Source: Candidatus Poribacteria bacterium (GTDB taxonomy: Bacteria > Poribacteria > WGA-4E > WGA-3G). Taken from it: 63,369 bases of DNA. The stretch is taken from positions 1 through 63,369 of the forward strand of contig VXPE01000016.1 of assembly GCA_009839745.1 (NCBI GenBank), read 5' to 3'. Made by a program: the position numbers and the translations under genes. Shown piece after piece: positions 43,606 to 53,095 of the stretch. Under the pieces are notes generated by a model. The model did not search any database and was not told the DNA's origin. It worked only from the letters and a program-made list of their open reading frames with translations. The first letter of the stretch is position 1; each line of letters opens with the position of its first letter.

Positions 43606-45066
43606 CTAATGCGAAGCGACGCGCGGTATCATCTGCGGATGTGCATAAACAGTCGCGTCGAAACTTTTCTGCATCAGTTCCCATTTGACGGATTGGTAAT
43701 CGGCATGCTCCGAAAGATCGTTGTGTTCCCAAGGGTCGTTGTCGAGATCGTAAAGTTCGCAAAGTCCCTTTTGATGGTAGGTTACGAGTTTCCAGCGTCG
43801 GTCTCGATACATCGTGGCGTGTGTCCGGTCCGGCATTGAGATTGCATCGAAAAATTCACAACGGACCGCCTCCCGATGATCGTTAGCAGCGGTATCACCG
43901 CGCAGCAGCGGGGCAAGGGATTTGCCTTGGACGTAGTAGGGAACCTCCATACCCAAAGCATCATATAGCATCGGAACAATATCGGTCAGTTCAACGAGGG
44001 CATCACTCTGAACGCCTTGCAAAAACTGTCCGGGCCACGAGATCATGAGCGGCACCCGCACGGATCCTTCATAAAAACGACACCCTTTGAATGCTAACCC
44101 GTGGTCGCCAAGTGCCTCGCCGTGGTCGGAAGTGAAAACAATGATCGTATCTTCACGCAGCCCTTCAGCGTCGAGGTGGTCGAGTATACGCCCGAACTCG
44201 TGATCAAGTTGCTCAACCATGGCGTAATAAGACGCTTGCATCCGTTTTTCGTCCCATTCCGAAGGCAGTTTCGCTTGGGATTGAAAGTCGATACCAGCCT
44301 CTGTCAATTTCGACTGAAAGGCAATATCGCTCTCCTGAAAGTGGGGACCGGGCAGTGATTCCGGGTCGTATCGTCGATAATACTCCCAAGGGGCATCAAA
44401 GGGTGGGTGCGGATCAAACGGATTGATACTCAGCATCCACGGCTGATTTTCTCGGCGATTTTTCCCGATAAATTCGATTGTTTTCTCGGTGCACCAGTAG
44501 GTTTGATGAAGGGGTGGCGGAACATTGTCGCGATCGGGAGTCGGTTCTTGCACGCGTCCAGCACTGTTCGGATACTTTTGGGAAATCGCTTTTCCTGCTA
44601 TCAATGCTTCAGGATCAACCCCTTGTGCGCGTTGCCAATCCGCGTATTCGTGTCCGAGGGCGTTCGGCTTGCCGTGGTCGTGGCTGTATTGGAAATAGCG
44701 GTATCCGTCATCCACACGCTGTTCTTGTGCCTCGAAGGCACTGGCGAGGTGGAGTTTGCCGATTAACCCGCAGTCATACCCGTCTTGTGTCAACGCATGG
44801 GTTATCAGTCGATCTTCATAATATTCGGGGAAAACCGGGTTGCCGTTGCCAGTGACACTGACAGCTGAGGGATACATACCCGTCATAAAACTCGCACGGG
44901 AAGGTGTGCAGATGGGAGATTGGCAATAGGCGTGGGTGAATGTGACTGACTGACCCATAAATTCGTCGAGCCTTGGCGTGTTGATATGTGAATTTCCCAA
45001 TGCTCCGATAGTATCGAAGCGTTGTTGGTCTGTGCAATACCATAAAATATTCGGACGTTTTTCCAT
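43606..45066 (-). CDS. Sulfatase (type I, formylglycine-dependent)
   Basis: AAGGAG lies before the ATG at 45064-45066. RPNILWYCTDQQRFDTIGALG supplies the first metal ligands (here Thr-Asp-Gln). The formylglycine motif is CTPSR within QSPICTPSRASFMTGMYP. DTIIVFTSDHGEALGDHGL gives the D-H ligands, and MLSINPFDPHPPFD fits the family. Length (486 aa) is normal. No export signal, so it acts in the cytoplasm or via another route. The substrate cannot be stated; the Cys must be converted by a formylglycine-generating enzyme, which is not encoded in this window. Confidence 0.9.
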   Translation of the reverse strand: MEKRPNILWYCTDQQRFDTIGALGNSHINTPRLDEFMGQSVTFTHAYCQSPICTPSRASFMTGMYPSAVSVTGNGNPVFPEYYEDRLITHALTQDGYDCGLIGKLHLASAFEAQEQRVDDGYRYFQYSHDHGKPNALGHEYADWQRAQGVDPEALIAGKAISQKYPNSAGRVQEPTPDRDNVPPPLHQTYWCTEKTIEFIGKNRRENQPWMLSINPFDPHPPFDAPWEYYRRYDPESLPGPHFQESDIAFQSKLTEAGIDFQSQAKLPSEWDEKRMQASYYAMVEQLDHEFGRILDHLDAEGLREDTIIVFTSDHGEALGDHGLAFKGCRFYEGSVRVPLMISWPGQFLQGVQSDALVELTDIVPMLYDALGMEVPYYVQGKSLAPLLRGDTAANDHREAVRCEFFDAISMPDRTHATMYRDRRWKLVTYHQKGLCELYDLDNDPWEHNDLSEHADYQSVKWELMQKSFDATVYAHPQMIPRVASH

Positions 45067-45085
45067 TTTTACTCCTTTTTAATCG

Positions 45086-46294
45086 CTATTCTACTATTTC
45101 ACTCAGCGCAGCGTCAGTCGTGACGACATGCTTTCCACCTGAACCCTCGATTCTGGTTATCATCAGGGCTTTCAGTTCTTTCAGTTCCAACGGTGTCAAT
45201 TCTTCAACGAGAGGGCTCTCAATGAAGTTCCGATAGGCACGACTGGTATCCGTTTTCGGCATGATATACATCGGGATGATGGCTTGCAACATTGCGGCGC
45301 GTTTACGATCTGTTCGATTCACCCCGGCGCGATGCCAGACTCTCGAATCGTAGAGAATATAACTCCCACCCGGTGCCTCAACAACATCTGCATCGGGTCC
45401 ATTGTAAGGCAATCCATGGGCTGCGCGATAGCCCGGTTGTCTGTAGATGTGTCCCGGTCCCCACTCGTCTGGCGGACCTTCACCGAGTATGTGCGATCCG
45501 AGTTTGAAACAGGTTGCGCCATTCTCCTTTCGGAATTCGGAGACGCAGAGATTGCGCTGAACACCCATAACCAATTCAGGGAAATTGTGGGGGGGTATCT
45601 CTGGACCGGTGCCTCTCGTGGCAAAAATACCCCAATGATACGGGAAATCGGAATGCCAACCTTGGACATCCCGTTCGCCATCGTCCGGGGCAAGGATCGC
45701 GAGACCCGGCGGGTGCCCGAGTCGAATTTCACTCGTTCGCATGTATTGGCGCATCACCCACAAGGACACCGGCTCCGTCGCGGCTTGTGCTACGGCGATA
45801 CCTTTAACCAACGCGCCTGTACTTCGATCGTATGTTTCATGATCCCACCGACCCGTGCAACTAATCCGCTCCAATTCCTCAACAACATCGGGTGCTATAA
45901 TGGATGGGAGGCATACCCAACCGTTCTCTTGGAGTGTTTTTAGATACTCCGATGGCAGATGTGCTGGTCCATGTCGAGGGGAAAAGACCGCTCCCTCATC
46001 AACCGCTACAGTGCCGTTCCTGGCAAGTTGGTCACCCTTGTAATGAAGATAACAGCCCGTCCCGGACTTCACAGATTCCGCCTTAAGTTTGAGATCGGTG
46101 ACCACATGACGATACGCAGCACCATCATCAATCGATTCCCATATCGCTTTATCGTCTACATACTCAAAAACTGAGAGTCCATCGTCAGACGCGCCGAGAA
46201 ATCCACCGTTCGGGGCGCGTAACAACGTCCAATGCCCTGACGGGCGTTCCACACGAACGACGCGTTCCTGGAAAAGTTCATTCTCGTATGCCAT
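45086..46294 (-). CDS. Two-domain protein: unidentified N-terminal domain plus PhyH dioxygenase
   Basis: GGAGTGAAGG lies before the ATG at 46292-46294. Residues about 1-110 form a separate beta-rich region (WTLLRAPNGGFLGASDDG, KAESVKSGTGCYLHYKG) resembling fascin- or ricin-like trefoil repeats, though this is uncertain. From LPSEYLKTLQENGWVCLPSI onward it is a PhyH dioxygenase, with HxD ligands in GWHSDFPYHW and the distal His/Arg in VWHRAGVNRTDRKRAAML. At 402 aa it is longer than most PhyH proteins because of the extra domain. It is sandwiched between sulfatase and aldo/keto reductase genes on the same strand, suggesting a small catabolic unit. Confidence 0.8.
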   Translation of the reverse strand: MAYENELFQERVVRVERPSGHWTLLRAPNGGFLGASDDGLSVFEYVDDKAIWESIDDGAAYRHVVTDLKLKAESVKSGTGCYLHYKGDQLARNGTVAVDEGAVFSPRHGPAHLPSEYLKTLQENGWVCLPSIIAPDVVEELERISCTGRWDHETYDRSTGALVKGIAVAQAATEPVSLWVMRQYMRTSEIRLGHPPGLAILAPDDGERDVQGWHSDFPYHWGIFATRGTGPEIPPHNFPELVMGVQRNLCVSEFRKENGATCFKLGSHILGEGPPDEWGPGHIYRQPGYRAAHGLPYNGPDADVVEAPGGSYILYDSRVWHRAGVNRTDRKRAAMLQAIIPMYIMPKTDTSRAYRNFIESPLVEELTPLELKELKALMITRIEGSGGKHVVTTDAALSEIVE

Positions 46295-46353
46295 AAACCT
46301 TCACTCCTTATCTGTTCCCGTATCGGACAAGTTCACCCCAACGCGCTGACGCA

Positions 46354-47313
46354 CTACCACGCATACGCCTCTGGTGCCTCGCCACCGGGACCCACCCAAA
46401 TCTCATCGAGTTTCGCGAGGACTTCATCGTCCAGTTTCAGTGCCAAGACGGATAAGTTCTCCTCAAGTTGTTCGATCGTCCGCGGTCCGATAATCGGTGC
46501 TGTGATGTCTGAATTGCTGAGCACCCATGCCAGGGCAACGTTAGCAGGAGGCTCTCCTATTGAGGCGCAAAGGGTTTCGTATGCTTCAAACTGTGATCGA
46601 TGCGTCGCAATCGTTTCTCTGTGCGATTCCCTGCCCCGTCGACCGGTGGTCGGGTTATCCAGCACACCGCAGAGCAATCCACCGCCCATCGGGCTATACG
46701 GAATCACCGCCAAGCCGAGTTCGCGGCAACACGGTAGGACTTCAAGTTCGATTTTCCGGCTGCGGAGATTATACACACTCTGTTCTGAGACGAGTCCGAG
46801 AAAATTGCGTTGCTTCGCAATACCTTGGGCATGTGCAATGTGCCACGCCGCAAAGTTGCTGCTCCCGACGTATGAAATTTTGCCTTCACGGACCAATTGC
46901 TCCATCCCCTGCCAAATCTCATCCCACGGTGTTCGGCGATCAATATGGTGCATCTGATAAAGGTCGATATGATCGGTTTGCAGACGACGGAGACTGTCTT
47001 CGCATGCCCGACGGATATGGTAAGCAGATAGACGACCGTCGTTAGGTCCTTCACCCGTCGAACCGTACAATTTGGTCGCCAGAACAATCTGATCGCGCCG
47101 ACTTTTATCTTCAGCCAACCAGTTTCCAACAATCGTCTCCGTTAAACCTTCATTATAGATGTTAGCGGTATCGAAAAAGTTAATTCCGGCTTGCAGTGCC
47201 CGACTCAGGACTGGCAACGAATCTTCTGCGGACGTATGTCTCCCAAAATTGACGGTGCCAAGACAAAGACGACTCACCTGTAATCCAGTTCGACCGAGAT
47301 AGGTATATTCCAT
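46354..47313 (-). CDS. Aldo/keto reductase
   Basis: The catalytic tetrad is visible: Asp and Tyr in FFDTANIYNEGLTE (about residues 45-58), Lys in QIVLATKLYG and His in IDLYQMHHIDRRTP. NADPH-binding phrases near the end (LAWVLSNSDITAPIIGPRTI) match the family. Length 319 aa is normal, of the AKR11/12-like subgroup that often acts on sugar-like substrates. It is the first gene of a minus-strand run AKR, PhyH, sulfatase and is divergent from the MlrC gene. Substrate unknown. Confidence 0.9.
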   Translation of the reverse strand: MEYTYLGRTGLQVSRLCLGTVNFGRHTSAEDSLPVLSRALQAGINFFDTANIYNEGLTETIVGNWLAEDKSRRDQIVLATKLYGSTGEGPNDGRLSAYHIRRACEDSLRRLQTDHIDLYQMHHIDRRTPWDEIWQGMEQLVREGKISYVGSSNFAAWHIAHAQGIAKQRNFLGLVSEQSVYNLRSRKIELEVLPCCRELGLAVIPYSPMGGGLLCGVLDNPTTGRRGRESHRETIATHRSQFEAYETLCASIGEPPANVALAWVLSNSDITAPIIGPRTIEQLEENLSVLALKLDDEVLAKLDEIWVGPGGEAPEAYAW

Positions 47314-47414
47314 AGCGATTGCTCCTGTATGAATGTTGGGACTCTTGAATCTGGCAGCTCAAAAATGTCTGTCAATCATTTTATCAAATCTCGGATTTTT
47401 GATTAACAAAAATC

Positions 47415-47443
47415 TTGTCACGCCGATAAAGGTATGATATATT
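47415..47443 (+). promoter_or_regulatory. Sigma-70-type promoter for the MlrC gene
   Basis: TTGTCA (47415-47420), a 17-base spacer and TATATT (47438-47443) lie about 43 bases before the start at 47487. Confidence 0.6.
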
Positions 47444-47486
47444 TGTCTCAGAATTTACGGAGTTTCAAGAGCAAGGGAGGCAGTTC

Positions 47487-48977
47487 ATGCGAATCGCAGT
47501 CGGTTGTATCGGACACGAAACCAACACATTCTCACCCGTCCTGACAACTATTGATAACTTCAAAAAAGGGAGTTACCATCGCGGTGACGAAATCATCAAC
47601 GCGTTCCGCGGCACCCGAACCATTACCGGGGGTTTCCTTGATGTCGCGGAGCAACTCAATTTACAACCCGTCCCGCTTCTGTGGGCGTTCGCGACACCCT
47701 CGGGCATGGTGGAACACGCCGCGTATCAGACGCTGAAAACGGAGTTCCTGACCCTGCTACAGAACGCTGGAGAACTTGACGGTGTGCTTCTTGACCTACA
47801 CGGTGCGATGGTAACAGAGGAACTTGAAGATGCCGAAGGGGACCTGATGCAGGCAGTCCGTGAAACGGTAGGTGAAACATGGATCGTCACAACGCTCGAC
47901 CTACACGCCAATATCACTGAGAAAATGGCGCACTACGCCGACGTTATCATCGGGTTCGATACCTATCCGCACGTAGATTGCTACGAACGCGGGTTTGAAG
48001 CCGGACAACTCCTCTTCGGTATGAACCGAGGTAACGTTCAACCGACGATGGCATACCGTCAACTCCCCTTACTGACCGCACCGCCTGCGCAGTGCACAAT
48101 GAAATCTCCAATGACAGAAGTAATCAACGCACTGCACGCCCTTGAAACCGAGCGGGGTGTTGTGACAGCAACCCTTTCCATGGGCTTCCCATTTGCGGAT
48201 ATAACGGATGCTGGCGTTTCAGTTCTCGTTACGACCAACGGGGACATGGCACTCGCAGAGACACACGCTGACCGGTTCGCAGCACATATCTGGGAAATGC
48301 GTGATCGGTTCACTTTCAACCTACACAGCGTGGAAGCCGCAATTGGAATCGCACACCAAACAGACGGTAATCCGATTGTTCTCGCTGACGGCGCGGATAA
48401 TCCTGGGGGCGGTGGTCCCTGTGACGGCACAACGATTCTACGAAAGTTTATAGAAGCAGACGTGCAAGACGCGGTGATTGCGGTCATTGCGGATCCCGAA
48501 TCGGTTGACCAAGCGGTGAAGGCGGGGGTCGGAAATCGCGTTCAGTTGAACGTCGGTGGTAAAACGGACACACAACACGGCGCACCGGTCGCCCTAACAG
48601 GGTCAGTCAAAGCACTCTCTGACGGCAGATTCATTCTTAAAGGTCCAATGGGACGCGGCACCGCTGGAAACATGGGCAGAACCGCCGTCGTCCAAATCGG
48701 TGGGATTGAGATTATCCTCACGGAAAGACGGATCCAACCTTACGATGCACAGGTTCTTCGGAGCGTTGGGATTGAACCGAAGGCGCGTAAACTCATTGCC
48801 CTCAAATCCGCTGTTCATTTCCGCGCAGATTACACACCCATTGCGCACCAAATTTTGGACGTGGATACCCCGGGCGTTCACAGCCCGAACCTGTTTAATT
48901 ATGACTATCAGAAATTGAGGCGACCCATTTACCCGCTCGATCCAACCCTTACCTATGGTAAAATCGACGCAACCTAA
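47487..48977 (+). CDS. M81-family metallopeptidase (MlrC/microcystinase C-like)
   Basis: AAGGGAGG precedes ATG 47487. The whole 496-residue chain matches the M81 family: MRIAVGCIGHETNTFSP at the N-terminus, LLDLHGAMVTEELEDAEGD, and the Asp/His metal site in TLDLHANITEKM and GFDTYPHVDCYERG. The C-terminal MlrC domain has ADGADNPGGGGPCDGTTILR. MlrC cleaves the Adda-containing tetrapeptide in microcystin breakdown, but the family is much broader, and no other mlr genes are here. Treat as a hydrolase of amide or peptide-like bonds. Confidence 0.9.
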   Translation: MRIAVGCIGHETNTFSPVLTTIDNFKKGSYHRGDEIINAFRGTRTITGGFLDVAEQLNLQPVPLLWAFATPSGMVEHAAYQTLKTEFLTLLQNAGELDGVLLDLHGAMVTEELEDAEGDLMQAVRETVGETWIVTTLDLHANITEKMAHYADVIIGFDTYPHVDCYERGFEAGQLLFGMNRGNVQPTMAYRQLPLLTAPPAQCTMKSPMTEVINALHALETERGVVTATLSMGFPFADITDAGVSVLVTTNGDMALAETHADRFAAHIWEMRDRFTFNLHSVEAAIGIAHQTDGNPIVLADGADNPGGGGPCDGTTILRKFIEADVQDAVIAVIADPESVDQAVKAGVGNRVQLNVGGKTDTQHGAPVALTGSVKALSDGRFILKGPMGRGTAGNMGRTAVVQIGGIEIILTERRIQPYDAQVLRSVGIEPKARKLIALKSAVHFRADYTPIAHQILDVDTPGVHSPNLFNYDYQKLRRPIYPLDPTLTYGKIDAT

Positions 48978-49021
48978 AAGGGGACTGTCTTTCTTTTATA
49001 GATAATCAATCATCCATTCAA

Positions 49022-50401
49022 ATGAGAAAAAATATGATAGAAAAGCGTGTCACTGGAAACTACGAAATGAATCTACTGTTGACTGGAGAATCAACCCTTG
49101 ACCCCGTCAAAGTCTTCTTCTCTGGGGACACCGCGTTAGGTAAAAGGGGGTCCCTTGCTATCTCCAAGGACGGATTCAAGGTTGTCCGCGAAATCAACAC
49201 CGACACGCAAATCTGGAAAACTTATGATAACATTGGAAAACCACCGTGGAAGGTCAAGATTCTGAAGAAAGGCAATTTTTTCAGGTTTTGGATCAATGAC
49301 ACAACCGGTTGGATCCGCGGTCCATTGGGTGAATGGGAAGATATTTACGAACCGACCAACAACTATCTTGGCGTTGAAATACCATCAGGCATCCAACTCC
49401 AATCCTGCACCGTGACAACCCTCCCATGGCTCCAAGAGATTAGCAAACCGGTCATATCCCGTGGTCCCAAAGGTTCTTTCTATGAGAAACAGATCATCCC
49501 GGGTGCGATTATAGAATATGATGGTTTGTATTACATGTACGTCATGGCAGGAATGGCAGGCGACGAGGAGGGATCTTCAAGACGGACAATCGGAGTCGCT
49601 ATGAGTCCTGACTTAAAGCAGTGGAGGGGACATGTTGAACCCCTTATCTCCTATCTCGACACGCCGTATGATAATCTCTATGTTAGCGGCGCTGTCGTTA
49701 CCGATGACGGACGTGTTGCGATCATGTTCTCTGCGCAGAAGTTTCCAGAGTGGCAAGGATTCATGTTAGCCATGGCGGATCATCCGATGGGTCCATTCAC
49801 TCAGTATGTGGACAATCCAGTCTATAAACATCCCACGCATGCGCACGAGTTTGATCTCGTTCACGCTGAAGGGTTACCGCATCGCTATCTCCTTTTCTAC
49901 GCGGGATTTACGCCGGAACCTCAACACGGCCCCGCAGGCGATCGCGGGTACCTCCTATACAGCGACGATTTGGTGAACTGGCACCTCGATAAACAGAATC
50001 CGGTCTTTAGTCCCGAAACGTTGGACAACTGGGACGCGATTCACGTCCGACCGAGATCTCTGAATCGGATTGGGGATATGTGGTATCTGTGGTATGAAGG
50101 ATGTAATACATGGAAACCGGAGGGTGTGTCGCATCACGGTTGGTGGGATACGGTAGGACTGGCCCGCTCAAAAGACCTCGTCAACTGGGAATACTACCCG
50201 AGAAATCCTGCGCTGCCCGGTCTCGGCATCAACGCCGACCAATTCGACAGCAACTGGGTCGGTTGGCCCCGTATGTTCGTCAAAGATGGTATCGGATACG
50301 TCTTTTACACAGGAAACGCTCAAGTCGGATTACGGACAATTCCGTTGAACGATCTCACTAACTGGCAGACAGAAGGCGGACAAACCTTCGATTTGCTGTA
50401 G
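49022..50401 (+). CDS. GH43/GH32-like propeller protein, 459 aa
   Basis: Start uncertain between ATG 49022 and ATG 49034; neither has a good RBS. Residues 1-130 are a jelly-roll-like domain (KGNFFRFWINDTTGWIRGP). The rest is a five-bladed propeller with strands typical of GH43/GH32/GH130 proteins (IIEYDGLYYMYVMAGM, GVAMSPDLKQWRG, GYLLYSDDLVNWHLDK, DMWYLWYEGCNTW, VGLARSKDLVNWEYY). No signal peptide. I cannot fix catalytic acids by eye. It follows MlrC by 44 bases and is likely cotranscribed. Confidence 0.7.
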   Translation: MRKNMIEKRVTGNYEMNLLLTGESTLDPVKVFFSGDTALGKRGSLAISKDGFKVVREINTDTQIWKTYDNIGKPPWKVKILKKGNFFRFWINDTTGWIRGPLGEWEDIYEPTNNYLGVEIPSGIQLQSCTVTTLPWLQEISKPVISRGPKGSFYEKQIIPGAIIEYDGLYYMYVMAGMAGDEEGSSRRTIGVAMSPDLKQWRGHVEPLISYLDTPYDNLYVSGAVVTDDGRVAIMFSAQKFPEWQGFMLAMADHPMGPFTQYVDNPVYKHPTHAHEFDLVHAEGLPHRYLLFYAGFTPEPQHGPAGDRGYLLYSDDLVNWHLDKQNPVFSPETLDNWDAIHVRPRSLNRIGDMWYLWYEGCNTWKPEGVSHHGWWDTVGLARSKDLVNWEYYPRNPALPGLGINADQFDSNWVGWPRMFVKDGIGYVFYTGNAQVGLRTIPLNDLTNWQTEGGQTFDLL

Positions 50402-50421
50402 CACACACGTTTCCTGTAGGA

Positions 50422-50436
50422 GCGAGCTTTGCTCGC
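50422..50436 (+). terminator. Hairpin between convergent genes
   Basis: GCGAGC-TTT-GCTCGC (50422-50436) lies 21 bases after the propeller gene's stop and before the convergent PD40 remnant. There is no long T-run, so it may be a dispersed hairpin rather than a true terminator. Confidence 0.45.
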
Positions 50437-50449
50437 GAATTTGCCAACT

Positions 50450-50911
50450 TTACTTCTTTTTCACTTTTCCCCACATTGTCGTTAGCAACTCCGGCTGGGG
50501 TGAAACAGGCAACGCATACGCCGGGTCAAACCAATCTCCACCGAGATTCCACTCGGTATGTGTCATCTGTGTTTGAACGCCACTGTTTAGATTGATTTTG
50601 AAAATTTGAAATCGTCCCATAATTTCTTGTGTATAGAGGAGTTCATCGCCATTTGGTGATAACTTGGGAATTTGTGCGTAATTGCCCGCTTCATCGACAA
50701 GTTGTTTGAGTCCGGTGCCGTCTCGGTTGATACTGTAGATGGTCTGTTTATTTTTCCATGCGAGAGGCGCGCGATCAGCCCGCGGGTTGAAGTCCGGTGG
50801 GAACGGATGCTTGTTCCAAGAAAAAACAAGTTTGGCACCAGTGGTAGCCCAAGATGGTCGATGTTGCCAAGACATCGCTTTCTTCGGTAGGATAACTCTT
50901 CCATGCCTCAT
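50450..50911 (-). pseudogene. C-terminal remnant of a PD40/TolB-like protein with WG-x-x-K tag
   Basis: The 153 residues match only the last third of the PD40 proteins nearby: YSINRDGTGLKQLVDEAG, KLSPNGDELLYTQ, FKINLNSGVQTQMTHTEWNL, then FDPAYALPVSP and the tail LLTTMWGKVKKK. There is no signal peptide or N-terminal propeller, and an in-frame TAA lies just upstream. It is probably a leftover of a duplicated PD40 gene, adjacent to another damaged copy at 51056-52028. Confidence 0.6.
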
Positions 50912-51055
50912 AACTTAAAGACACATTTATCGGTGAAAAGGGTGCATACTGCTAAAAAAAAAATGGAAAATTGTTTCAATCCTTTGACAGCGGAAATCCC
51001 GTTGGTTCTACGCGAGTAATTCCCACAAACAACAGGGTTCCTTTACAGCCTCACC

Positions 51056-52028
51056 TTACTCCTTCTTCACTTCCGCCCAAGTTGTTGTGAGTGTCTGTTT
51101 CGTTGGCTGAACAGGCAACACCCCCGGATCAAACCAATCGGCGCAAAAATTGTGATCACCACGGGTGAGTTTTTGGGTTTGACCCGTCCGCAAATTGATT
51201 TTAAAGAGTTGCGTATGATTTCCGATTTTCTGTTGATAAAGAAGTTCCTCTCCATCTGGAGACCAAGCGGGCTGGGACACCCTCCTACCCTTCTCAGAAA
51301 CAATCTGCCTGAGTTCCCCACCAAAGCGATTCATCGTGCAGATTGTCCCTTTAGGGAGATCCTTTCTCATTAATGGAACGTGGGCAAAAGCAATTTGGTC
51401 GCCATTCGGAGACCAAGCCGGTTCGTCCATTCGCAGCCAAGGCTCCGGATGGATCGTTTCTCGATCACCAGTCTGTGGGTTAGCAAGTCGAAGTTGGTAA
51501 CTTAGGGGATCTATGGCTTGTGTTAAGTGAAACGCGATCTGTGTTCCGTCAGGAGACCATGCTGGCTCCCCCCCAAGCCAACCTGTCGAAGCGACCCTCC
51601 TGGCATTGCGCCCAATCAATCCCCGCAATATAGATAGCCCATTCAGGAAGCTGTGTGTAAGCAATCCATCTTCCATCGGGAGACCATACCGCATATTCTC
51701 TATGTGCAAGCGTCTTAAACACTCTCCGCACATCTGTCCCGTCCGCATCCATAATGTAGATGTCCCATTTCCCATCGCGATCGGAGGTAAAAATAATCTG
51801 TTCGCCTGTTGGTGACCAATGGGGTGCCATATCACGCGCAGGGCGATTGGTTAATCTGACCGACTGACTCCCGTCTGGATTCATCATATAAATTTCCACA
51901 TTGCCATCACGGGTAGAGTTAAACACGATTTTCGCAGTTGCTGGAGCGTTTGCCAAAACAGGACATATCGTCTCACACAACAGCATCAGATTGAGTCCAA
52001 AAAAGACAGATAAACATGAGCGGTTCAT
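51056..52028 (-). pseudogene. Frameshifted PD40/TolB-like protein with C-terminal tag
   Basis: GGAGGAAG precedes the ATG at 52026-52028. The first frame gives a signal peptide and PD40 repeats (IVFNSTRDGNVEIYMMNPDG, FTSDRDGKWDIYIMDADG) up to YIAGIDW. The other frame continues GRNARRVASTGWLGG, PAWSPDGTQIAFHL and the tail LTTTWAEVKKE. Removing one base at about 51614-51615 (minus strand GATTGGG to GATGGG) restores one continuous PD40 protein of about 320 residues. Either a real mutation or an assembly error. The full-length relatives are at 56660, 58242 and 5328. Confidence 0.8.
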
Positions 52029-52337
52029 AAGATTCTTCCTCCATCTGGTATCATCAGGTAACTAACCCCTCAAAAAGGAGTTCCCCAATGCCTATTGTAT
52101 TACTTTTCTGTGAAATAGACGACTTTTTTTCTGCCACTTGAAAAATATCAAATTACCAGAGATATTTCCTGAAAAACGCGGATGCTCTCGAAAGCTACAT
52201 GTCAGCAAGGTCATAACGATCTTAGTGAATTTTCATCAAAGTTAGTATCGGACTTTTAAGGGCTATTGAACGTATCACATCATTGACCGCCTCTAGAACA
52301 TCTCGTATATGACAGCAAGTTTCAAACGACAAGCAAT
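52029..52337. other. Gene-free AT-rich gap
   Basis: Apart from the RBS of the PD40 gene at its left end, I see no coding potential, clear promoter pair or repeat here. It follows the mutase stub and may be debris from the deletion that removed the rest of that gene. Confidence 0.5.
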
Positions 52338-52415
52338 TTAATAGAAGTTTTTCGAGGCAAAGTTGATGCCAACAATGCCGCGAATATCATACGCTTGGAA
52401 AATGTCAAGATTCAT
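52338..52415 (-). pseudogene. Phosphomannomutase/phosphoglucomutase start, truncated after 25 codons
   Basis: The ATG at 52413-52415 overlaps the stop of the nucleotidyltransferase (ATGA). The frame reads MNLDIFQAYDIRGIVGIN, which is the start of alpha-D-phosphohexomutases (IF-x-AYDIRGIVG). It ends at TAA 52338-52340, and no continuation appears in any frame. Intact enzymes are about 450 residues. The coupling and order (nucleotidyltransferase then mutase) suggest a former sugar-nucleotide pathway pair feeding the neighbouring glycosyltransferases. Confidence 0.6.
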
Positions 52416-53095
52416 CGGAAACGTTGCCTTGCATATGCCAGCCGTTCTGGAACACCTATATCAATCCAGCTTGCATCGGTACGCAATGTCCAGAGATCGG
52501 ACACGTACGGGAAAACATCCCGTTCGACCGAGAAACTGTTCCGATCTTTGGAAAATGCATCGGCTATTGTTTCATCGAAAAGATACACCCCGCCATTGAT
52601 GTATCCTGCAGAATAGGTTAATTGTTTCTCACAGAAGGTTATGATTTTCCCGTTTCTGTCGGATATAATCTGTCCGTACGGACGTATATCATCAACGTAC
52701 ACACTCAACAGCAATCCCGTCATGTCTCGGCGAAAGTAATTTGACATCTCTCGGAGCGAAAAGTTATTAAGGAGCACATCGCCGTTCAGGACGAAAAAGG
52801 GTGACGCGGTGATATATTTCATAGCGTTCCGGATCGCGCCGCCGGTACCAAGCCTTTTCACCTCTTTCGCATATCGAATACGCACACCGTTGTGGTAGAT
52901 ACCTACGCGTTCATAAAGCACATCGTGCAGATGCCCTGAGGCGAGGATGACCTCCTCGACCCCTGCCTCTTTCAGCAGTTGAACCTGCCAATCTAATACC
53001 GTCTGATCAGCAATGTCAATCAAAACCTTAGGGACCGTCTTCGTCGTCTCACCCAACCGCGTCGCTAAACCACCGCATAAAATAATAGCCTACAT
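52412..53095 (-). pseudogene. HddC/GmhD-like sugar-1-phosphate nucleotidyltransferase with stop at codon 2
   Basis: The product matches NTP transferases of the heptose-1-phosphate guanylyltransferase type: AIILCGGLATRLGETTKTVP, then KVLIDIADQTVLDWQ, LGTGGAIRNAM, FFVLNGDVLLNN and the end SWIDIGVPERLAYARQ. The natural start (ATG 53093-53095) is followed directly by TAG, where relatives have an AAG (Lys). The next canonical start, TTG 53054-53056, is inside the nucleotide-binding loop and would delete GGLATR. So the gene is either inactivated by one base change, mis-sequenced, or started at a rare ATT. It is downstream of two glycosyltransferase genes. Confidence 0.7.

Noticed and set aside
47487-48977. 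Microcystin degradation pathway
   Set aside because: Only the MlrC-like gene is present; mlrA, mlrB and mlrD are absent and the M81 family is broad.
53041-53056. TTG start for the nucleotidyltransferase at 53056
   Set aside because: It would remove the GG-x-x-TR nucleotide-binding loop and has no RBS; the natural start is 53095 despite the stop at codon 2.
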